Assembly: GCF_000442645.1 (NCBI RefSeq)
Contig: NC_021915.1
Span: forward strand, 1 to 64,000
Direction of reading: 5' to 3'
DNA from: Corynebacterium maris DSM 45190
GTDB lineage: Bacteria; Actinomycetota; Actinomycetes; Mycobacteriales; Mycobacteriaceae
DNA: 64,000 bases
Made by a program: the position numbers and the translations under genes. Below are positions 28,001 through 36,961 of this stretch, one piece after another. Position 1 is the stretch's first letter; each line of letters opens with the position of its first letter. The notes under the pieces are model-generated. The model saw only the letters and a program-made list of their open reading frames with translations. It ran no database searches and was not told the DNA's origin.

Positions 28001-29394
28001 CGGCGCGACCCCCGTGCCTTCGGATCGGCGACCGGAATCATGGCGGTGCCCGGGCTGGCCGGATCACCCGCCGACAGCTGCCGCTGCGCGGCCTCCGCCG
28101 CGTCCTGCTCCTTCGGCCGGCGGGCCGAATTCGAAATCACCAGCAACAGCCCCAACAACACGTAGTTCGCCATCAGGGCCGAACCGCCGGCGGACATGAA
28201 CGGAGTCGTCAGACCCGTCATCGGCATCAGCGCCGTCACCCCGCCGGTGACCACGAACACCTGCACGGCGATCGTCAACGACAACCCGGCGGCCACGAGC
28301 TTGCCGTAGGAGTCGCGCACCGTCAGCGCCGCCCGGAAACCACGGGCCACCAGCACCGCGAACAGCACCAGCACCGCAGCCAGACCGATCAGGCCCAGCT
28401 CCTCGCCGATCGCGGCCAAAATGAAGTCCGAATGCGCCACCGGCACGGTCTCCGGATGACCCTCGCCCAGTCCGGTGCCGGTCAACCCGCCCCAACTCAT
28501 GCCGAACAACGCCTGACTGAGCTGATAGCCGGTCGTGTCGTAATTGCCGATCGGGTCCAGGAAGTTGGTCACTCGCTCCTGAATCTTGCCCGAGACCGCA
28601 TACACCGCAGTGCCGCCCACCGCGATGAGCACCAGACCGATCACCAGCCAGGACACTCGGCCCGTGGCCATGTACAACATGCCCAGCACCGTGATGAACA
28701 GCAGCAGCGCCGGGCCGAAGTCATTGGACACCGCCATGATCATGATGACGATGAACCACACCGCCAGAATCGGCGCCAAGTCACGCAGCCGGGGAAAAGT
28801 GATGCCCAAAAAGCGGTAGCCCGCCACCGTGAACAGCGCGCGCTTCTGCGTGAGCAGCTGCGCGAAGAACAACAGCAGCAAAATCTTGGAGAACTCGCCC
28901 GGCTGCACCGACAGCGGGCCCACCCAAATCCAGATGCGCGCCTCCGCGCCGGGCGGCTGCGGCCACACCAGCGGCAGGGCGAGCAGGATGATGCCGGCCA
29001 GGCCCAGCAGGTAGGAGTACCTGGTCAGGGTGCGGTGGTCGGAGAGAATGAACAGCACCGCGACCATGAGCACCACGCCCACCAGGGTCCACAGCACCTG
29101 CCGGGAGGCGAGCGCGCCGCCGGAGGCCAGGTCCAGCCGATAGATCATCACCAGGCCGATGGCGTTGAGCACCGCGGCGATGGGCAACATGATTTGATCG
29201 GCGTGCGGCGCCGCGAAGCAGATCACGAAGTGGGCGATCGCGAAGACGGCGATGAAGCCGCCGATCAGCCACAGCATGTCGGTGGTCAGGGCGTTGCCCT
29301 GGGAAAGTTCGAGCGAGACCAGCATCAGCGCCAGCACGACGGTGGCCAGAACGAGCAGGCCCAGTTCCGTGCGTCGGGAAAGAAGTCGGCTCAT
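27997..29394 (-). CDS. rodA: Cell shape glycosyltransferase RodA (FtsW/RodA/SpoVE family)
   Basis: A 465-residue polytopic protein with about 12 membrane segments, a SEDS peptidoglycan polymerase. Conserved segments include LQPGEFSKILLLLFFAQLL-type sequence (here SVQPGEFSKILLLLFFAQ) and the GGLTGTGLGEGHPETVPVAHSDF loop. The C-terminal tail is cytoplasmic. I take ATG 29394 (MSRLLSRRTELGLL), which directly precedes the first hydrophobic segment; the upstream extension is antisense-like. The start is 2 bp downstream of the pstP stop. Confidence 0.93.
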   Translation of the reverse strand: MSRLLSRRTELGLLVLATVVLALMLVSLELSQGNALTTDMLWLIGGFIAVFAIAHFVICFAAPHADQIMLPIAAVLNAIGLVMIYRLDLASGGALASRQVLWTLVGVVLMVAVLFILSDHRTLTRYSYLLGLAGIILLALPLVWPQPPGAEARIWIWVGPLSVQPGEFSKILLLLFFAQLLTQKRALFTVAGYRFLGITFPRLRDLAPILAVWFIVIMIMAVSNDFGPALLLFITVLGMLYMATGRVSWLVIGLVLIAVGGTAVYAVSGKIQERVTNFLDPIGNYDTTGYQLSQALFGMSWGGLTGTGLGEGHPETVPVAHSDFILAAIGEELGLIGLAAVLVLFAVLVARGFRAALTVRDSYGKLVAAGLSLTIAVQVFVVTGGVTALMPMTGLTTPFMSAGGSALMANYVLLGLLLVISNSARRPKEQDAAEAAQRQLSAGDPASPGTAMIPVADPKARGSRR

Positions 29395-29396
29395 GA

Positions 29397-30836
29397 TCAC
29401 ACCTCCCGGCAGTTCACGCCGGGCTGGGCGAGGTCGCCCGCCCCGGCTTCGGTTTGTGTCTCGGCGTCGGGGTCCTCCGGCTCCACGGTGATGCACACCG
29501 GCAACGCCTGTTGCGCGAGGTTACGCAGCTGTTGCGTCACCTGTTCGTAGCTGCCGCCGTCGAGGGCGTCCAAGCCGGCGCGCGCCGATTCCGGCAGATC
29601 CTGCGGGCCGAAGGCGGCGCAGTCGTCGTCCCCCGCCGCGGGAAGGTCCGCCAGGTCGAGGACCCGGAGGTCGTCGCCTGCGTTCAGGCACGCCCCCTGC
29701 ACGGGTTCGTGGAGGTCGCGTCCGAAGACGGAGAAGTTCACGCCTTGTTCGATGACGAAGCGTTCCTCGCCGTCGACTTCTTCCGCGGCGAGAAAATAGT
29801 TGTCGTCCATGCGTGAGTACAACCACCAACCGCCGCCGATCAATCCCAGGATCACCAGCAGCGCGACGATCACTCCGATCCAGCGCCCCTTCCTGGGGCC
29901 CTCCTCGGCGTCGTCGCCGGGCTCGTCTTCGTCGAACTTCTCGACGGCCGGCGGCGGGACGGACACCGATTTATTCGGCTGGGCGCTGGCCGCGGGCCGC
30001 GACAGCGCGGCGGCCCGGCCGGCGGCCGTGTCCGGGTGCGAGACCTCGACGGGGCCGTTGAGGGCGCCGGCGGTGACCGGCGTCTTCGGCACCTGGGCGC
30101 GCGTCTTCTCGTCGATCTCCGTGTCCTCCAAGACGTCGGCGACGACGACGGTGACGTTGTCCGGACCACCGGAACGCAGCGCCAGCTCCACGAGCCGCTG
30201 CGTGGCGATCTCCGGGGTGCCCTGGCGCAGCGCCTCCTCGATCGTCGACGCCGTCACCGGATCAGACAAACCGTCGGAGCACAGCAGCAGCCGGTCGCCC
30301 GGCTTGGCGTCCAGGATGCGCAGCGAGGGCTCCACCGGCGTGCCGGTATAAGCCTTGAGGATCAGCGCCTTCTGCGGGTGAGACGACACGTCGCCCGGAT
30401 CAAGCTTGCCCTTTTCCACCAGCGACTGCACGAACGTGTCGTCCACGGTGATCTGCTCGAGCTTCCCGTCCCGCAGACGGTAGCCGCGGGAGTCGCCGAC
30501 ATGGATCAAACCGAAGTGCGTGCCGTTGAACAGCAGCGACGTCAGGGTGGTGCCCATGCCCTCCGTCTCCGGCTGGGTGCGCACCGTCTGGGCGATCTCG
30601 CGGTTCGCGTCGTCCGAGTATCCGCCCAACAGCGCCAGAAGATCGTTGTCCTGCGGGTCGCGGTCGAGCTTGATCATGTGGTTGACCATGATCTGGCTGG
30701 CGATTTCGCCGGCCGCATGCCCGCCCATGCCGTCCGCCAGGACCAGGATGTGCGGGCCCGCGTAGGCGGAGTCCTCGTTGTCCTGGCGCACCAACCCGCG
30801 ATCCGAGGAGACCGCGTAATTCAGGATCAGGCTCAC
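29397..30836 (-). CDS. pstP: PP2C-family protein phosphatase PstP
   Basis: A 479-residue membrane phosphatase that reverses PknA/PknB phosphorylation. GTG 30836 (VSLILNYAVSSDRGLVRQDNED) is chosen because it overlaps the fhaB stop as GTGA. PP2C metal motifs are RQDNED, LADGMGGHAAGE, and GGPDNVTVVVAD. A linker rich in Pro/Ala leads to one transmembrane helix (about 323-345). An extracellular domain of about 130 residues follows, with several cysteines. Confidence 0.94.
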   Translation of the reverse strand: MSLILNYAVSSDRGLVRQDNEDSAYAGPHILVLADGMGGHAAGEIASQIMVNHMIKLDRDPQDNDLLALLGGYSDDANREIAQTVRTQPETEGMGTTLTSLLFNGTHFGLIHVGDSRGYRLRDGKLEQITVDDTFVQSLVEKGKLDPGDVSSHPQKALILKAYTGTPVEPSLRILDAKPGDRLLLCSDGLSDPVTASTIEEALRQGTPEIATQRLVELALRSGGPDNVTVVVADVLEDTEIDEKTRAQVPKTPVTAGALNGPVEVSHPDTAAGRAAALSRPAASAQPNKSVSVPPPAVEKFDEDEPGDDAEEGPRKGRWIGVIVALLVILGLIGGGWWLYSRMDDNYFLAAEEVDGEERFVIEQGVNFSVFGRDLHEPVQGACLNAGDDLRVLDLADLPAAGDDDCAAFGPQDLPESARAGLDALDGGSYEQVTQQLRNLAQQALPVCITVEPEDPDAETQTEAGAGDLAQPGVNCREV

Positions 30837-31294
30837 GGAATCAACCTCACTGTCGTTCGACCCATCTTGATGTCCGCGCCGGTGGACGCCTGCTCGGGCT
30901 GGTCGATGCGGTAGCCGCCGACGAAGGTGCCGTTGCGCGACTCCAGGTCCTCGACGAACCATTCGGAGCCGCGGCGGAACAACCGGGCGTGGCGCGACGA
31001 CGCGTAGTCGTCGCCGAGTACGAAGTGGCAGTCCGAACTACGGCCCATGACGACCTCGGACAGGGAAGAAATATCCATGTGCGAGCCCTGCAAGGGACCC
31101 TCGACCACCGTCAGGTGGCCCACTTTCTCACGAGAGACGGCGGCCCTGGTCGTGCTGCCCGCCTTCTTGCTCGTCCGGCGTTGACCTGCCGCCTTATTCG
31201 CGTCCACGCGCATGGCGTTGAGGGCGACCAGAATGAACACCCACAGCAGGATCAACAGGCCGAAACGAATGGCTGTCAGCACAACCGTATCCAT
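30833..31294 (-). CDS. fhaB: FHA-domain protein FhaB
   Basis: A 153-residue protein with an N-terminal membrane helix (about 5-27) and a basic linker. A C-terminal FHA domain (about 75-150) shows the phosphothreonine-binding pattern GRSSDCHF, SSRHARLF and ESRNGTFVGG. FhaB binds phosphorylated partners of the kinases encoded downstream and acts in wall growth and division. It is the second gene of the fhaA-fhaB-pstP-rodA-pbpA-pknA-pknB cluster. Confidence 0.92.
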   Translation of the reverse strand: MDTVVLTAIRFGLLILLWVFILVALNAMRVDANKAAGQRRTSKKAGSTTRAAVSREKVGHLTVVEGPLQGSHMDISSLSEVVMGRSSDCHFVLGDDYASSRHARLFRRGSEWFVEDLESRNGTFVGGYRIDQPEQASTGADIKMGRTTVRLIP

Positions 31295-31303
31295 CGCCCC
31301 TCC

Positions 31304-32143
31304 TTAAACGTTGTCGGGAGTGTAAATGCGAACCTCGATGTTCGAATGGCCGATGGTGATGACGTCGCCGTCACCGAGCAGCCAGTTGTCGATCGGGGTC
31401 TGGTTGACGGTCGTGCCGTTCGTCGACTCCAGATCGACCAGGACGGCGTCGCGGCCGTCCCACGTGATCTCCGCATGCTGACGGGACACGCCCGTGTCCG
31501 GCAGGCGGAAATCCGCCGCGTTGCTGCGGCCGATGATGGTGGATCCCTCCTGCAGGTGATGCGTCCGCGAAGAGCCGTCCTGCAGCAACAACGACACCAC
31601 CGGCGTCATCGTCGCGCTCTGGCTTGAGGTTGATCCCTCGCGGTTGAAGATCTCAGTCACTTCGGCCTCCTCAGGCTCTAGGGAAGTTGCGGCCGCAGAA
31701 TCCCGTGGGGAAGCGGCCGGCTCAGGGTCCGTCTCGATGGCGTCAAAGCCACTGACGAGCTCAGGGTCGGGAGAGATGTAGGACGATACCCGCAGCTGAC
31801 CTGTACGCAAGCCCGATTCCTCGGCGATGCGTACCACTGGCTCACCTGCGAGCTCCCACCCTTGGTTACGGGTGAAACGGGTCATCTGCTCGGCGAAACG
31901 CGCCGGTAGGCCCTGGTCCTGGGAAAGGTTTTCCAGATCTCTCGAGGACACGCCCACCGTGTACACGTTCGGGGCGATCAGGTGATCGTCGTCGGTGGCG
32001 GTGAGGTTGTCCATGGCCTGCTGCTTGAGCAGCTCCTCAATCTCGGCGGGCACGACACGCCCACCGAAGACGAGGGCGAAAGCGTTGTCGAGGCCGCGTT
32101 GCAGACGGCTGTCGAACTTGGCCAGCTGAACCATAAAAGACAT
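31304..32143 (-). CDS. fhaA: DUF3662/FHA-domain protein FhaA
   Basis: A 279-residue protein. The N-terminal DUF3662 domain (about 1-120) begins MSFMVQLAKFDSRLQRGLDN, and the C-terminal FHA domain (about 195-275) contains IIGRSNAADFRLPD, VSRQHAEI and ESTNGTTVN. Between them lies a Glu/Ser/Ala-rich linker. In mycobacteria, FhaA regulates peptidoglycan synthesis by binding the phosphorylated MviN partner. It is the promoter-proximal gene of the kinase cluster, with GAAAGGAGG-like sequence before its ATG. Confidence 0.93.
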   Translation of the reverse strand: MSFMVQLAKFDSRLQRGLDNAFALVFGGRVVPAEIEELLKQQAMDNLTATDDDHLIAPNVYTVGVSSRDLENLSQDQGLPARFAEQMTRFTRNQGWELAGEPVVRIAEESGLRTGQLRVSSYISPDPELVSGFDAIETDPEPAASPRDSAAATSLEPEEAEVTEIFNREGSTSSQSATMTPVVSLLLQDGSSRTHHLQEGSTIIGRSNAADFRLPDTGVSRQHAEITWDGRDAVLVDLESTNGTTVNQTPIDNWLLGDGDVITIGHSNIEVRIYTPDNV

Positions 32144-32329
32144 GAAGCGGCCTCCTTTCTACTTCCAATTAAGGCCGGTGCGGACAGTATAGAATGACCC
32201 GGCCCCTAATCCGTAGCCATTGCGACATGCGCGGCGGCTCGGACACAGTGATTTTAGTGCATCGAAAGCCGTCATGAGCTGGCGATTTGTGTATATCCAA
32301 CTGCTGTTGTTATATTAAATAAGTCGCCC
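32144..32329. other. fhaA / tRNA-Leu divergent promoter region
   Basis: A 186-bp AT-richer gap that must hold the promoters of the fhaA-to-pknB block (minus) and of tRNA-Leu (plus). A plausible tRNA -10 element is TTATATTAAAT at 32309-32319. Confidence 0.5.
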
Positions 32330-32416
32330 GCCCGGGTGGCGGAATTGGCAGACGCGCTGGCTTCAGGTGCCAGTGTTCGCAAGAACGTGAGGGTTCAAGT
32401 CCCTCCCCGGGCACCA
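32330..32416 (+). tRNA. tRNA-Leu (CAG)
   Basis: An 87-nt class II tRNA with acceptor GCCCGGG pairing to CCCGGGC, discriminator A and encoded CCA. The anticodon loop CTTCAGG contains CAG. The long variable arm TGTTCGCAAGAACG is typical of tRNA-Leu. Confidence 0.96.
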
Positions 32417-32440
32417 TATGCAGTTCTTGAACTGCAAGCA

Positions 32441-32490
32441 CCGGAGGTCACAAACTCGAAAGAGGGTGTGACCTCCGGTTTCTTTTGTTT
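32441..32490 (+). terminator. Terminator after tRNA-Leu
   Basis: A perfect 12-bp stem (CCGGAGGTCACA 32441-32452 with TGTGACCTCCGG 32467-32478) is followed by a long T-rich run. A small palindrome GCAGTTC/GAACTGC at 32420-32435 sits just before it. Confidence 0.9.
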
Positions 32491-32644
32491 TTGGTGTTGG
32501 CTGGTCGTGAGATGGGCTTTATGGGAATCTTGCCCGCAGGTTCTGGTGTGAGGAATGGTTCATGGCTCTCGGGGCATTGGGCGTTGTACGAAAGCAGTGG
32601 CGTTCTAAAGAATTAATCTCCGGGTTCGTCGAACACCCCTAGAA

Positions 32645-32664
32645 TTCCGAATACGTTCCGAATA
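32645..32664 (+). promoter_or_regulatory. Tandem 9-bp direct repeat, candidate antitoxin operator
   Basis: TTCCGAATA occurs at 32645-32653 and 32656-32664, spaced exactly 11 bp, immediately before the antitoxin ATG at 32675. Same-face repeats of this kind fit autoregulation by a Phd-type antitoxin. Inferred. Confidence 0.45.
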
Positions 32665-32674
32665 GGGTGGGGGT

Positions 32675-33133
32675 ATGGCCCTCGCAGCTGATTTCCCCTA
32701 CCGGACCCGACGCTCCTCGGATTTGAGTAAGCACTCGGCCGAGGTCTTCGCCGAAGCCGAAAACCACACCATCATGATCACGCGTCGTGACGGTGAACCG
32801 CTGGTATTGATGTCACGGCGTGAGGCCGACGGACGTGCTCGCCTCCTCGACTTCGCCGCTCACCTGATCACCGCCACGATCGACTCCGACGGTACATTTG
32901 CCGAGCGTTTGACAAAGGCCTTTCCTTGGATGCTCGCTCTATCTCCGGCAGATCGTGAGGCGTGTGCCCAGGATCTTCTCGACGCCGCGCGTGCCTCGTT
33001 TTCCACTGAGCAACCCCATCTGGTGCTCAGCGAGCTGACCTCCTGGAAAGAGACGGCCACGGCCGTGGCCACCGGCCTGGGCAACGCTGACCTTCAATGG
33101 CTCGATGATGACGAGACTGTGGAACGGCCGTAG
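32675..33133 (+). CDS. Phd/YefM-type antitoxin
   Basis: A 152-residue protein whose first 60 residues show the Phd pattern: short strand, helix SSDLSKHSAEVFAEAEN, then ITRRDGEPLVLMSRREAD. This fold binds its own operator. The rest is helical and likely wraps the toxin. It is longer than classic Phd (about 75 residues) but matches larger actinobacterial variants. Its TAG overlaps the toxin GTG by one base (TAGTG), supporting a coupled antitoxin-toxin pair. Confidence 0.75.
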   Translation: MALAADFPYRTRRSSDLSKHSAEVFAEAENHTIMITRRDGEPLVLMSRREADGRARLLDFAAHLITATIDSDGTFAERLTKAFPWMLALSPADREACAQDLLDAARASFSTEQPHLVLSELTSWKETATAVATGLGNADLQWLDDDETVERP

Positions 33134-33480
33134 TGGCTGCGAAAAAGGGCGAGCTGGCCCCCCGCCCGCCAAGGAAGACAGAGTATGAGATCCGTTTCGC
33201 CACCACCCACGCCCGCAAGGGGTGGCGCGATCTGGTTGCGACGATCCGCAACCCAATGGCGCACGCGTGGGACTTTTTGACCAGGACGCCGTTGGATACG
33301 ACGTCGACGAACTACCGACTCAAAGGTGAGCTCGCCACGATCCGGCGAGGCGAGGCGCGCTATGACCGCTGGCAGCATAAACCGACGGCAAAAGGTACTG
33401 CGCGGATCTGGTTTTATGTAGATGGGCACACGGTATTTCTCGAGCAGGTGCACACCAACCACCCAAACGAAACGAAGTAG
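33133..33480 (+). CDS. RelE/ParE-like toxin partner
   Basis: A 115-residue basic protein with GTG start at 33133 coupled to the antitoxin. The C-terminal pattern RYDRWQHKPTAKGTARIWFYV, then VHTNHPNETK, resembles actinobacterial partners of Phd antitoxins with ERWQYEVTGGGRIWY-HPKATE, which I associate with RelE-like translation-blocking RNases. RelE-type catalytic residues are not certain. It is followed by a 331-bp stretch without a recognised gene. Confidence 0.65.
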   Translation: MAAKKGELAPRPPRKTEYEIRFATTHARKGWRDLVATIRNPMAHAWDFLTRTPLDTTSTNYRLKGELATIRRGEARYDRWQHKPTAKGTARIWFYVDGHTVFLEQVHTNHPNETK

Positions 33481-33811
33481 CGGCATCTCGGAAGTAGTGT
33501 CCTACGGCAGGTAAGCGATGGCCAACATCAGGCCCACCGACTTCCTCCAGCCTGGGTCTCGTTTGCGGGCAACATCGATGCTTTCCTGACCGCAACTACG
33601 CCGGGTTTGCCTGCGACGCTTATGTCTTGTCAGCCACTGCCTGGACAGGTCGTCGCCCCTGCCGTCGGCAGAGACCCGAACTTGTCCAGCCTTGGTGTCT
33701 TCTGCGGCGCATCTTCTTCTTGACCGGGAAAGCTCGATTGTTCAGGCAAGGAAGGCGAAAGCCTCGGGCAGTCAATGACCACCCGAGACCTCAGAGATAT
33801 GTGGGGAACGC
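33481..33811. other. Gene-free stretch after the toxin gene
   Basis: 331 bp. Both strands have only short frames (the longest is about 60 codons on the plus strand, from the TGG near 33550 to a TGA near 33722). I recognise no gene, and I see no insertion-sequence end. It may be remains of a decayed gene or only the tail region of the monooxygenase transcript. Confidence 0.4.
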
Positions 33812-35671
33812 CTACATGTTCGGAAAAATCCCGCCCAGGAAGTCGCCCAAGCCCTCGGTGTCGGTCAGTGGGAAGACGCCGGCGACGTACTGGTCCGGGC
33901 GGACGACCACCACGGCGCCGTCACGGGAGATCTCGCGCTGTTCGAAGATGTTCTCGCCCTCCAACACTCCGAAAGCGTTTTCCAGATCGACCAGATCCAG
34001 GTGCCCGACCCGGGGCTTGAAGGCCGCCGGCACGTCCAGCATGTCGAATTCGGTGTAGGGCTGCTGGTAGATCACCTTGGCGTCGATGAGCGTGGGGTCG
34101 AGTTTGCCTTCCGCCCACCCGGCCCAGTCCTTAACCGCAGAGTCCTCGCCCGGCGCGGGGGAGTCGGCGAAGACATACAGTCGCACTCGGCCGTCGGACG
34201 TGGCCTGGTGCCCGAGGTGTAGCTCCACGAGGTCACAGACCCGTCCCACGCGGGCGGACTTGAAGCGTCGTCCGATGGGGTAGCCGCCGGCCAGCTTCTG
34301 GTGGGTGGCCTCGGTGGTGATCATCGAGGGTTCGTACTGGGTCATGTAGCCTGCGTTGAATTCTGCCGTGGACTGGTAGAACTCTTCGACTTCGGTGGCG
34401 CTGCCGAGCTGGTTGGCGGGCTTGGCCATCAGCGTGGACCATTCTTTGTCGAATTCGATGAGGCGGCGGGCGATCTCCTCGCGTTCCTCGCTGTAGGTGT
34501 TCAGCAGCTCACGGGGACTGTTGCCGCTGGCCACGTGCCCCAACTTCCAGCCGAGGTTGAAGCCGTCTTGGATGGAGACGTTCATGCCTTGGCCGGCCTT
34601 CGCGCTGTGCGTGTGGCAGGCGTCGCCGACGATGAACACGCGGGGGTGTTCGCCGGAGGATTTCTCGGAGACGCGGTCGTCGAAGTGGTCGGCCAGCCGG
34701 TGTCCGACCTCGTAGATCGAGTTCCACACGACGTCTTTGACCGTCACGGTGTACGGGCTCAGGATGTCGTTGGCCGTTTTGATGACCTCCTCTAACGGAG
34801 TGTCGCGCACCGACTTGTCGCTGTCTTCTGCGACTTCGCCCAGGTCGACGTAGAGACGGAACAGGTAGCCGCCCTCGCGGGGGATCAGCAGGATGGTGCG
34901 TCCAGTCTCGGATTTGATGGTGCACTTTTTGCGCACGTCGGGAAAGTCCGTGTCGGCGTAAATGTCCATCACGCCCCAGGCGTGGTTGGCCTGGTCGCCG
35001 CGCAGGCGGTAGCCCAGGGACTTGCGCACCTTGCTGCGCGCGCCGTCGGCGCCGATGACGTACTTGGCGCGGACGGTGACGTCTTCCGTTTCTCCGGATT
35101 CCAGGGTTCGGGTCAGTTGGACGGTGACGGGGTAGTCTTCCGCGTCGGAGTTCTCGGAGATCTGCAGGTCGTTGAACTCGTAGCCGTAGTCGGGTTCCAT
35201 GCGGGTGGGCGCGTTCTTCATGAACCGGTTGAGGTGGTCGATGAGCCGCACCTGGGTCAGTAGCACCTGCGGGAACTCGCTGATGTCTTGGGGCAGTTCG
35301 CGGGTGCTGTTGTCGCGGATGATTTCGCTGGGATTCTTCGGGTCCGGCTTCCAGAACGCCATGTCGGTGATCTCGTGCGCCTCGGCCAGGATCTGGTGGG
35401 CGGCGCCGAACGTCGCCATCGTCTCCACGGTGCGGGAGTGCACGCCGTCGGCGTTGGCTAGTTCCAGGCGGTGGCCGCGGCGTTCCACCAGGCGGGTGGT
35501 GATGCCGGGGAAGCGGGACAGCTGCGCTGCGGCGATGGTGCCGGCGGGGCCGGCGCCGACGATGAGCACGTCGACCTGCTCCGGGACGTCGTCTGGCCGG
35601 TCAACGCCGGTGCCTTCTGCGGGAAGGGTGAGCGGATCTTTGGTGCTGTAACCGGAAACGTGGAACTGCAT
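33812..35671 (-). CDS. FAD-dependent aromatic monooxygenase (phenol 2-monooxygenase / 3-hydroxybenzoate 4-hydroxylase family)
   Basis: A 619-residue flavoprotein. The ADP-binding site is DVLIVGAGPAGTIAAAQL, the second FAD/NADPH motif is VIGADGARSKVRKSLG, and the third is RVFIVGDACHTHSAKAGQGMN. The C-terminal region (about 440-619) fits the thioredoxin-like domain of PheA-type hydroxylases. Such enzymes add one oxygen ortho to a phenol using NADPH. ATG 35671 has GAAAGGACG upstream. An AraC-type regulator lies just upstream on the same strand, as in the phenol-oxidation locus of C. glutamicum. The exact substrate is unknown. Confidence 0.82.
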   Translation of the reverse strand: MQFHVSGYSTKDPLTLPAEGTGVDRPDDVPEQVDVLIVGAGPAGTIAAAQLSRFPGITTRLVERRGHRLELANADGVHSRTVETMATFGAAHQILAEAHEITDMAFWKPDPKNPSEIIRDNSTRELPQDISEFPQVLLTQVRLIDHLNRFMKNAPTRMEPDYGYEFNDLQISENSDAEDYPVTVQLTRTLESGETEDVTVRAKYVIGADGARSKVRKSLGYRLRGDQANHAWGVMDIYADTDFPDVRKKCTIKSETGRTILLIPREGGYLFRLYVDLGEVAEDSDKSVRDTPLEEVIKTANDILSPYTVTVKDVVWNSIYEVGHRLADHFDDRVSEKSSGEHPRVFIVGDACHTHSAKAGQGMNVSIQDGFNLGWKLGHVASGNSPRELLNTYSEEREEIARRLIEFDKEWSTLMAKPANQLGSATEVEEFYQSTAEFNAGYMTQYEPSMITTEATHQKLAGGYPIGRRFKSARVGRVCDLVELHLGHQATSDGRVRLYVFADSPAPGEDSAVKDWAGWAEGKLDPTLIDAKVIYQQPYTEFDMLDVPAAFKPRVGHLDLVDLENAFGVLEGENIFEQREISRDGAVVVVRPDQYVAGVFPLTDTEGLGDFLGGIFPNM

Positions 35672-35867
35672 GGTGCGTCCTTTCGCAGGCGGGCCCCGTG
35701 AGCCCTGAGCTGGTCGATTCTCCGCGCCGTCGATACTGGATACCGGCGTGGCATTGACAAGAATGTATCGACCGTCACAGTCGCTGGATAGGGGCGGACG
35801 CAGACTTGTCCGTGCCAGACCAAACCGCGTCCGGCTCAGGCAAGAGTGGGGGAGGACAACCTCCCTG

Positions 35868-36890
35868 TCAGTCCCACAGACGCTGCCGCTGGGCTTCCTT
35901 CCGCCACTGCAGCGGAGTCATCCCGAAGTGGGCGCGGAAAGTCCGGCTGAAGTGGCTCGGTGAGGCAAACCCGAAGCGCCGGGCGATTTCACCGACCGTC
36001 AGCGTGTCCTGCTCCGGGGCGGCCAAGGCACGGTGGGTGAGCTCCAGGCGCTTGGTCAACACGTAGCGGCTGATCGTGGTGCCGGCACCGGCGAAGATGC
36101 GGCTGAGCTGTCGTTCGCTGATGCCGACGGCCGCCGAAATATCCGCCGGGCTGAGGTCCTGGTCGGTGATGTTGAGTTCGATGTGGTGCCGGGCCGCGCT
36201 GATCAGGCCCTTGTTGTGGCTGGCCGGTTCGCCGAGCACATTACGGATCAGCCCCAGGGCTTCGTCTTCGACGCTGTGCAGCGGTTTCGCGCTGGGCTCG
36301 GTGTGGGTGACATGTGTGGTCTCCCCGGCGGCGATGTGCTGGAGCGTGCGGCTGACCAGCCGCGCCAACGCTTGTTCCCCTGGGCCTGCGGTGGGGCCGA
36401 AATCAAACACGGCAGGAAGCTCCGCCCCGGTCTTGCCCACCATCTCCCGGTAGCGCTGCTTCGGGATGGTCAGCACGAGCTCGCGGAAACCGTCATCGAA
36501 ACCGCGCATGAACGGCAGGTCGGCGTCGTAGACGATCGCCTGTCCGGGCCGCAGGGAGATGTTGCCGCCGCGGTGGAAGAAGAAGGCGTCGCCTTCCGTC
36601 GCAAAGAAAATGGCGATCATGCCGGTGGGGTTGTCGTTGATGAAGCTCTCCGAGCGCTCCACCACTTGCGAGGAGCCGTACACGCTGGCCAGCCGCACCG
36701 AGGGCAGGTGCAGGTTGGTCTCCGCTGCCCGCATGGGCCGGTTGTTCAGCGTCCGGATGTCTAAGGGCAGCAACGCCCGGGCGTTGTGGCCCTCCCACAT
36801 CTGGACCCGGTCGTTGGGCACGATGCCCTGGGTGGTGAACCGCAGGAGTTTCGGGACCTCATGGTCGGGCTGTTCTGGGCGCTCAGACAT
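35868..36890 (-). CDS. AraC-family transcriptional regulator
   Basis: A 340-residue regulator. The N-terminal AraC_binding_2-type domain (about 1-220) is followed by the AraC DNA-binding domain, with LSPADISAAVGISERQLSRIFAGAG as the first helix-turn-helix and IARRFGFASPSHFSRTFRAHFG as the second. It lies upstream of the aromatic monooxygenase gene and on the same strand, so it probably activates it in response to an aromatic effector. The 196-bp gap between them should hold the target promoter. The effector cannot be read from the sequence. Confidence 0.87.
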   Translation of the reverse strand: MSERPEQPDHEVPKLLRFTTQGIVPNDRVQMWEGHNARALLPLDIRTLNNRPMRAAETNLHLPSVRLASVYGSSQVVERSESFINDNPTGMIAIFFATEGDAFFFHRGGNISLRPGQAIVYDADLPFMRGFDDGFRELVLTIPKQRYREMVGKTGAELPAVFDFGPTAGPGEQALARLVSRTLQHIAAGETTHVTHTEPSAKPLHSVEDEALGLIRNVLGEPASHNKGLISAARHHIELNITDQDLSPADISAAVGISERQLSRIFAGAGTTISRYVLTKRLELTHRALAAPEQDTLTVGEIARRFGFASPSHFSRTFRAHFGMTPLQWRKEAQRQRLWD

Positions 36891-36961
36891 GGTGGCACAC
36901 AGCTTAGTGCCCTGCCCCTGAATCCCTGGGTCAGCGCGCAGCGGGCGTCGGTAGACACTGC

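Larger units (their letters stand above)
32417..32674. other. Gap between tRNA-Leu and the toxin-antitoxin genes
   Basis: 258 bp containing the tRNA terminator and the antitoxin promoter/operator. I saw no second copy of the tRNA 3' end that would mark an integrated element. Confidence 0.5.

Noticed and set aside
32395..33811. A genomic island integrated at tRNA-Leu
   Set aside because: I found no repeat of the tRNA 3' end downstream and no integrase gene, so the evidence is only positional.
33627..34058. A 143-codon plus-strand frame overlapping the end of the monooxygenase gene
   Set aside because: Mostly antisense to the monooxygenase C-terminus and without any recognisable feature.
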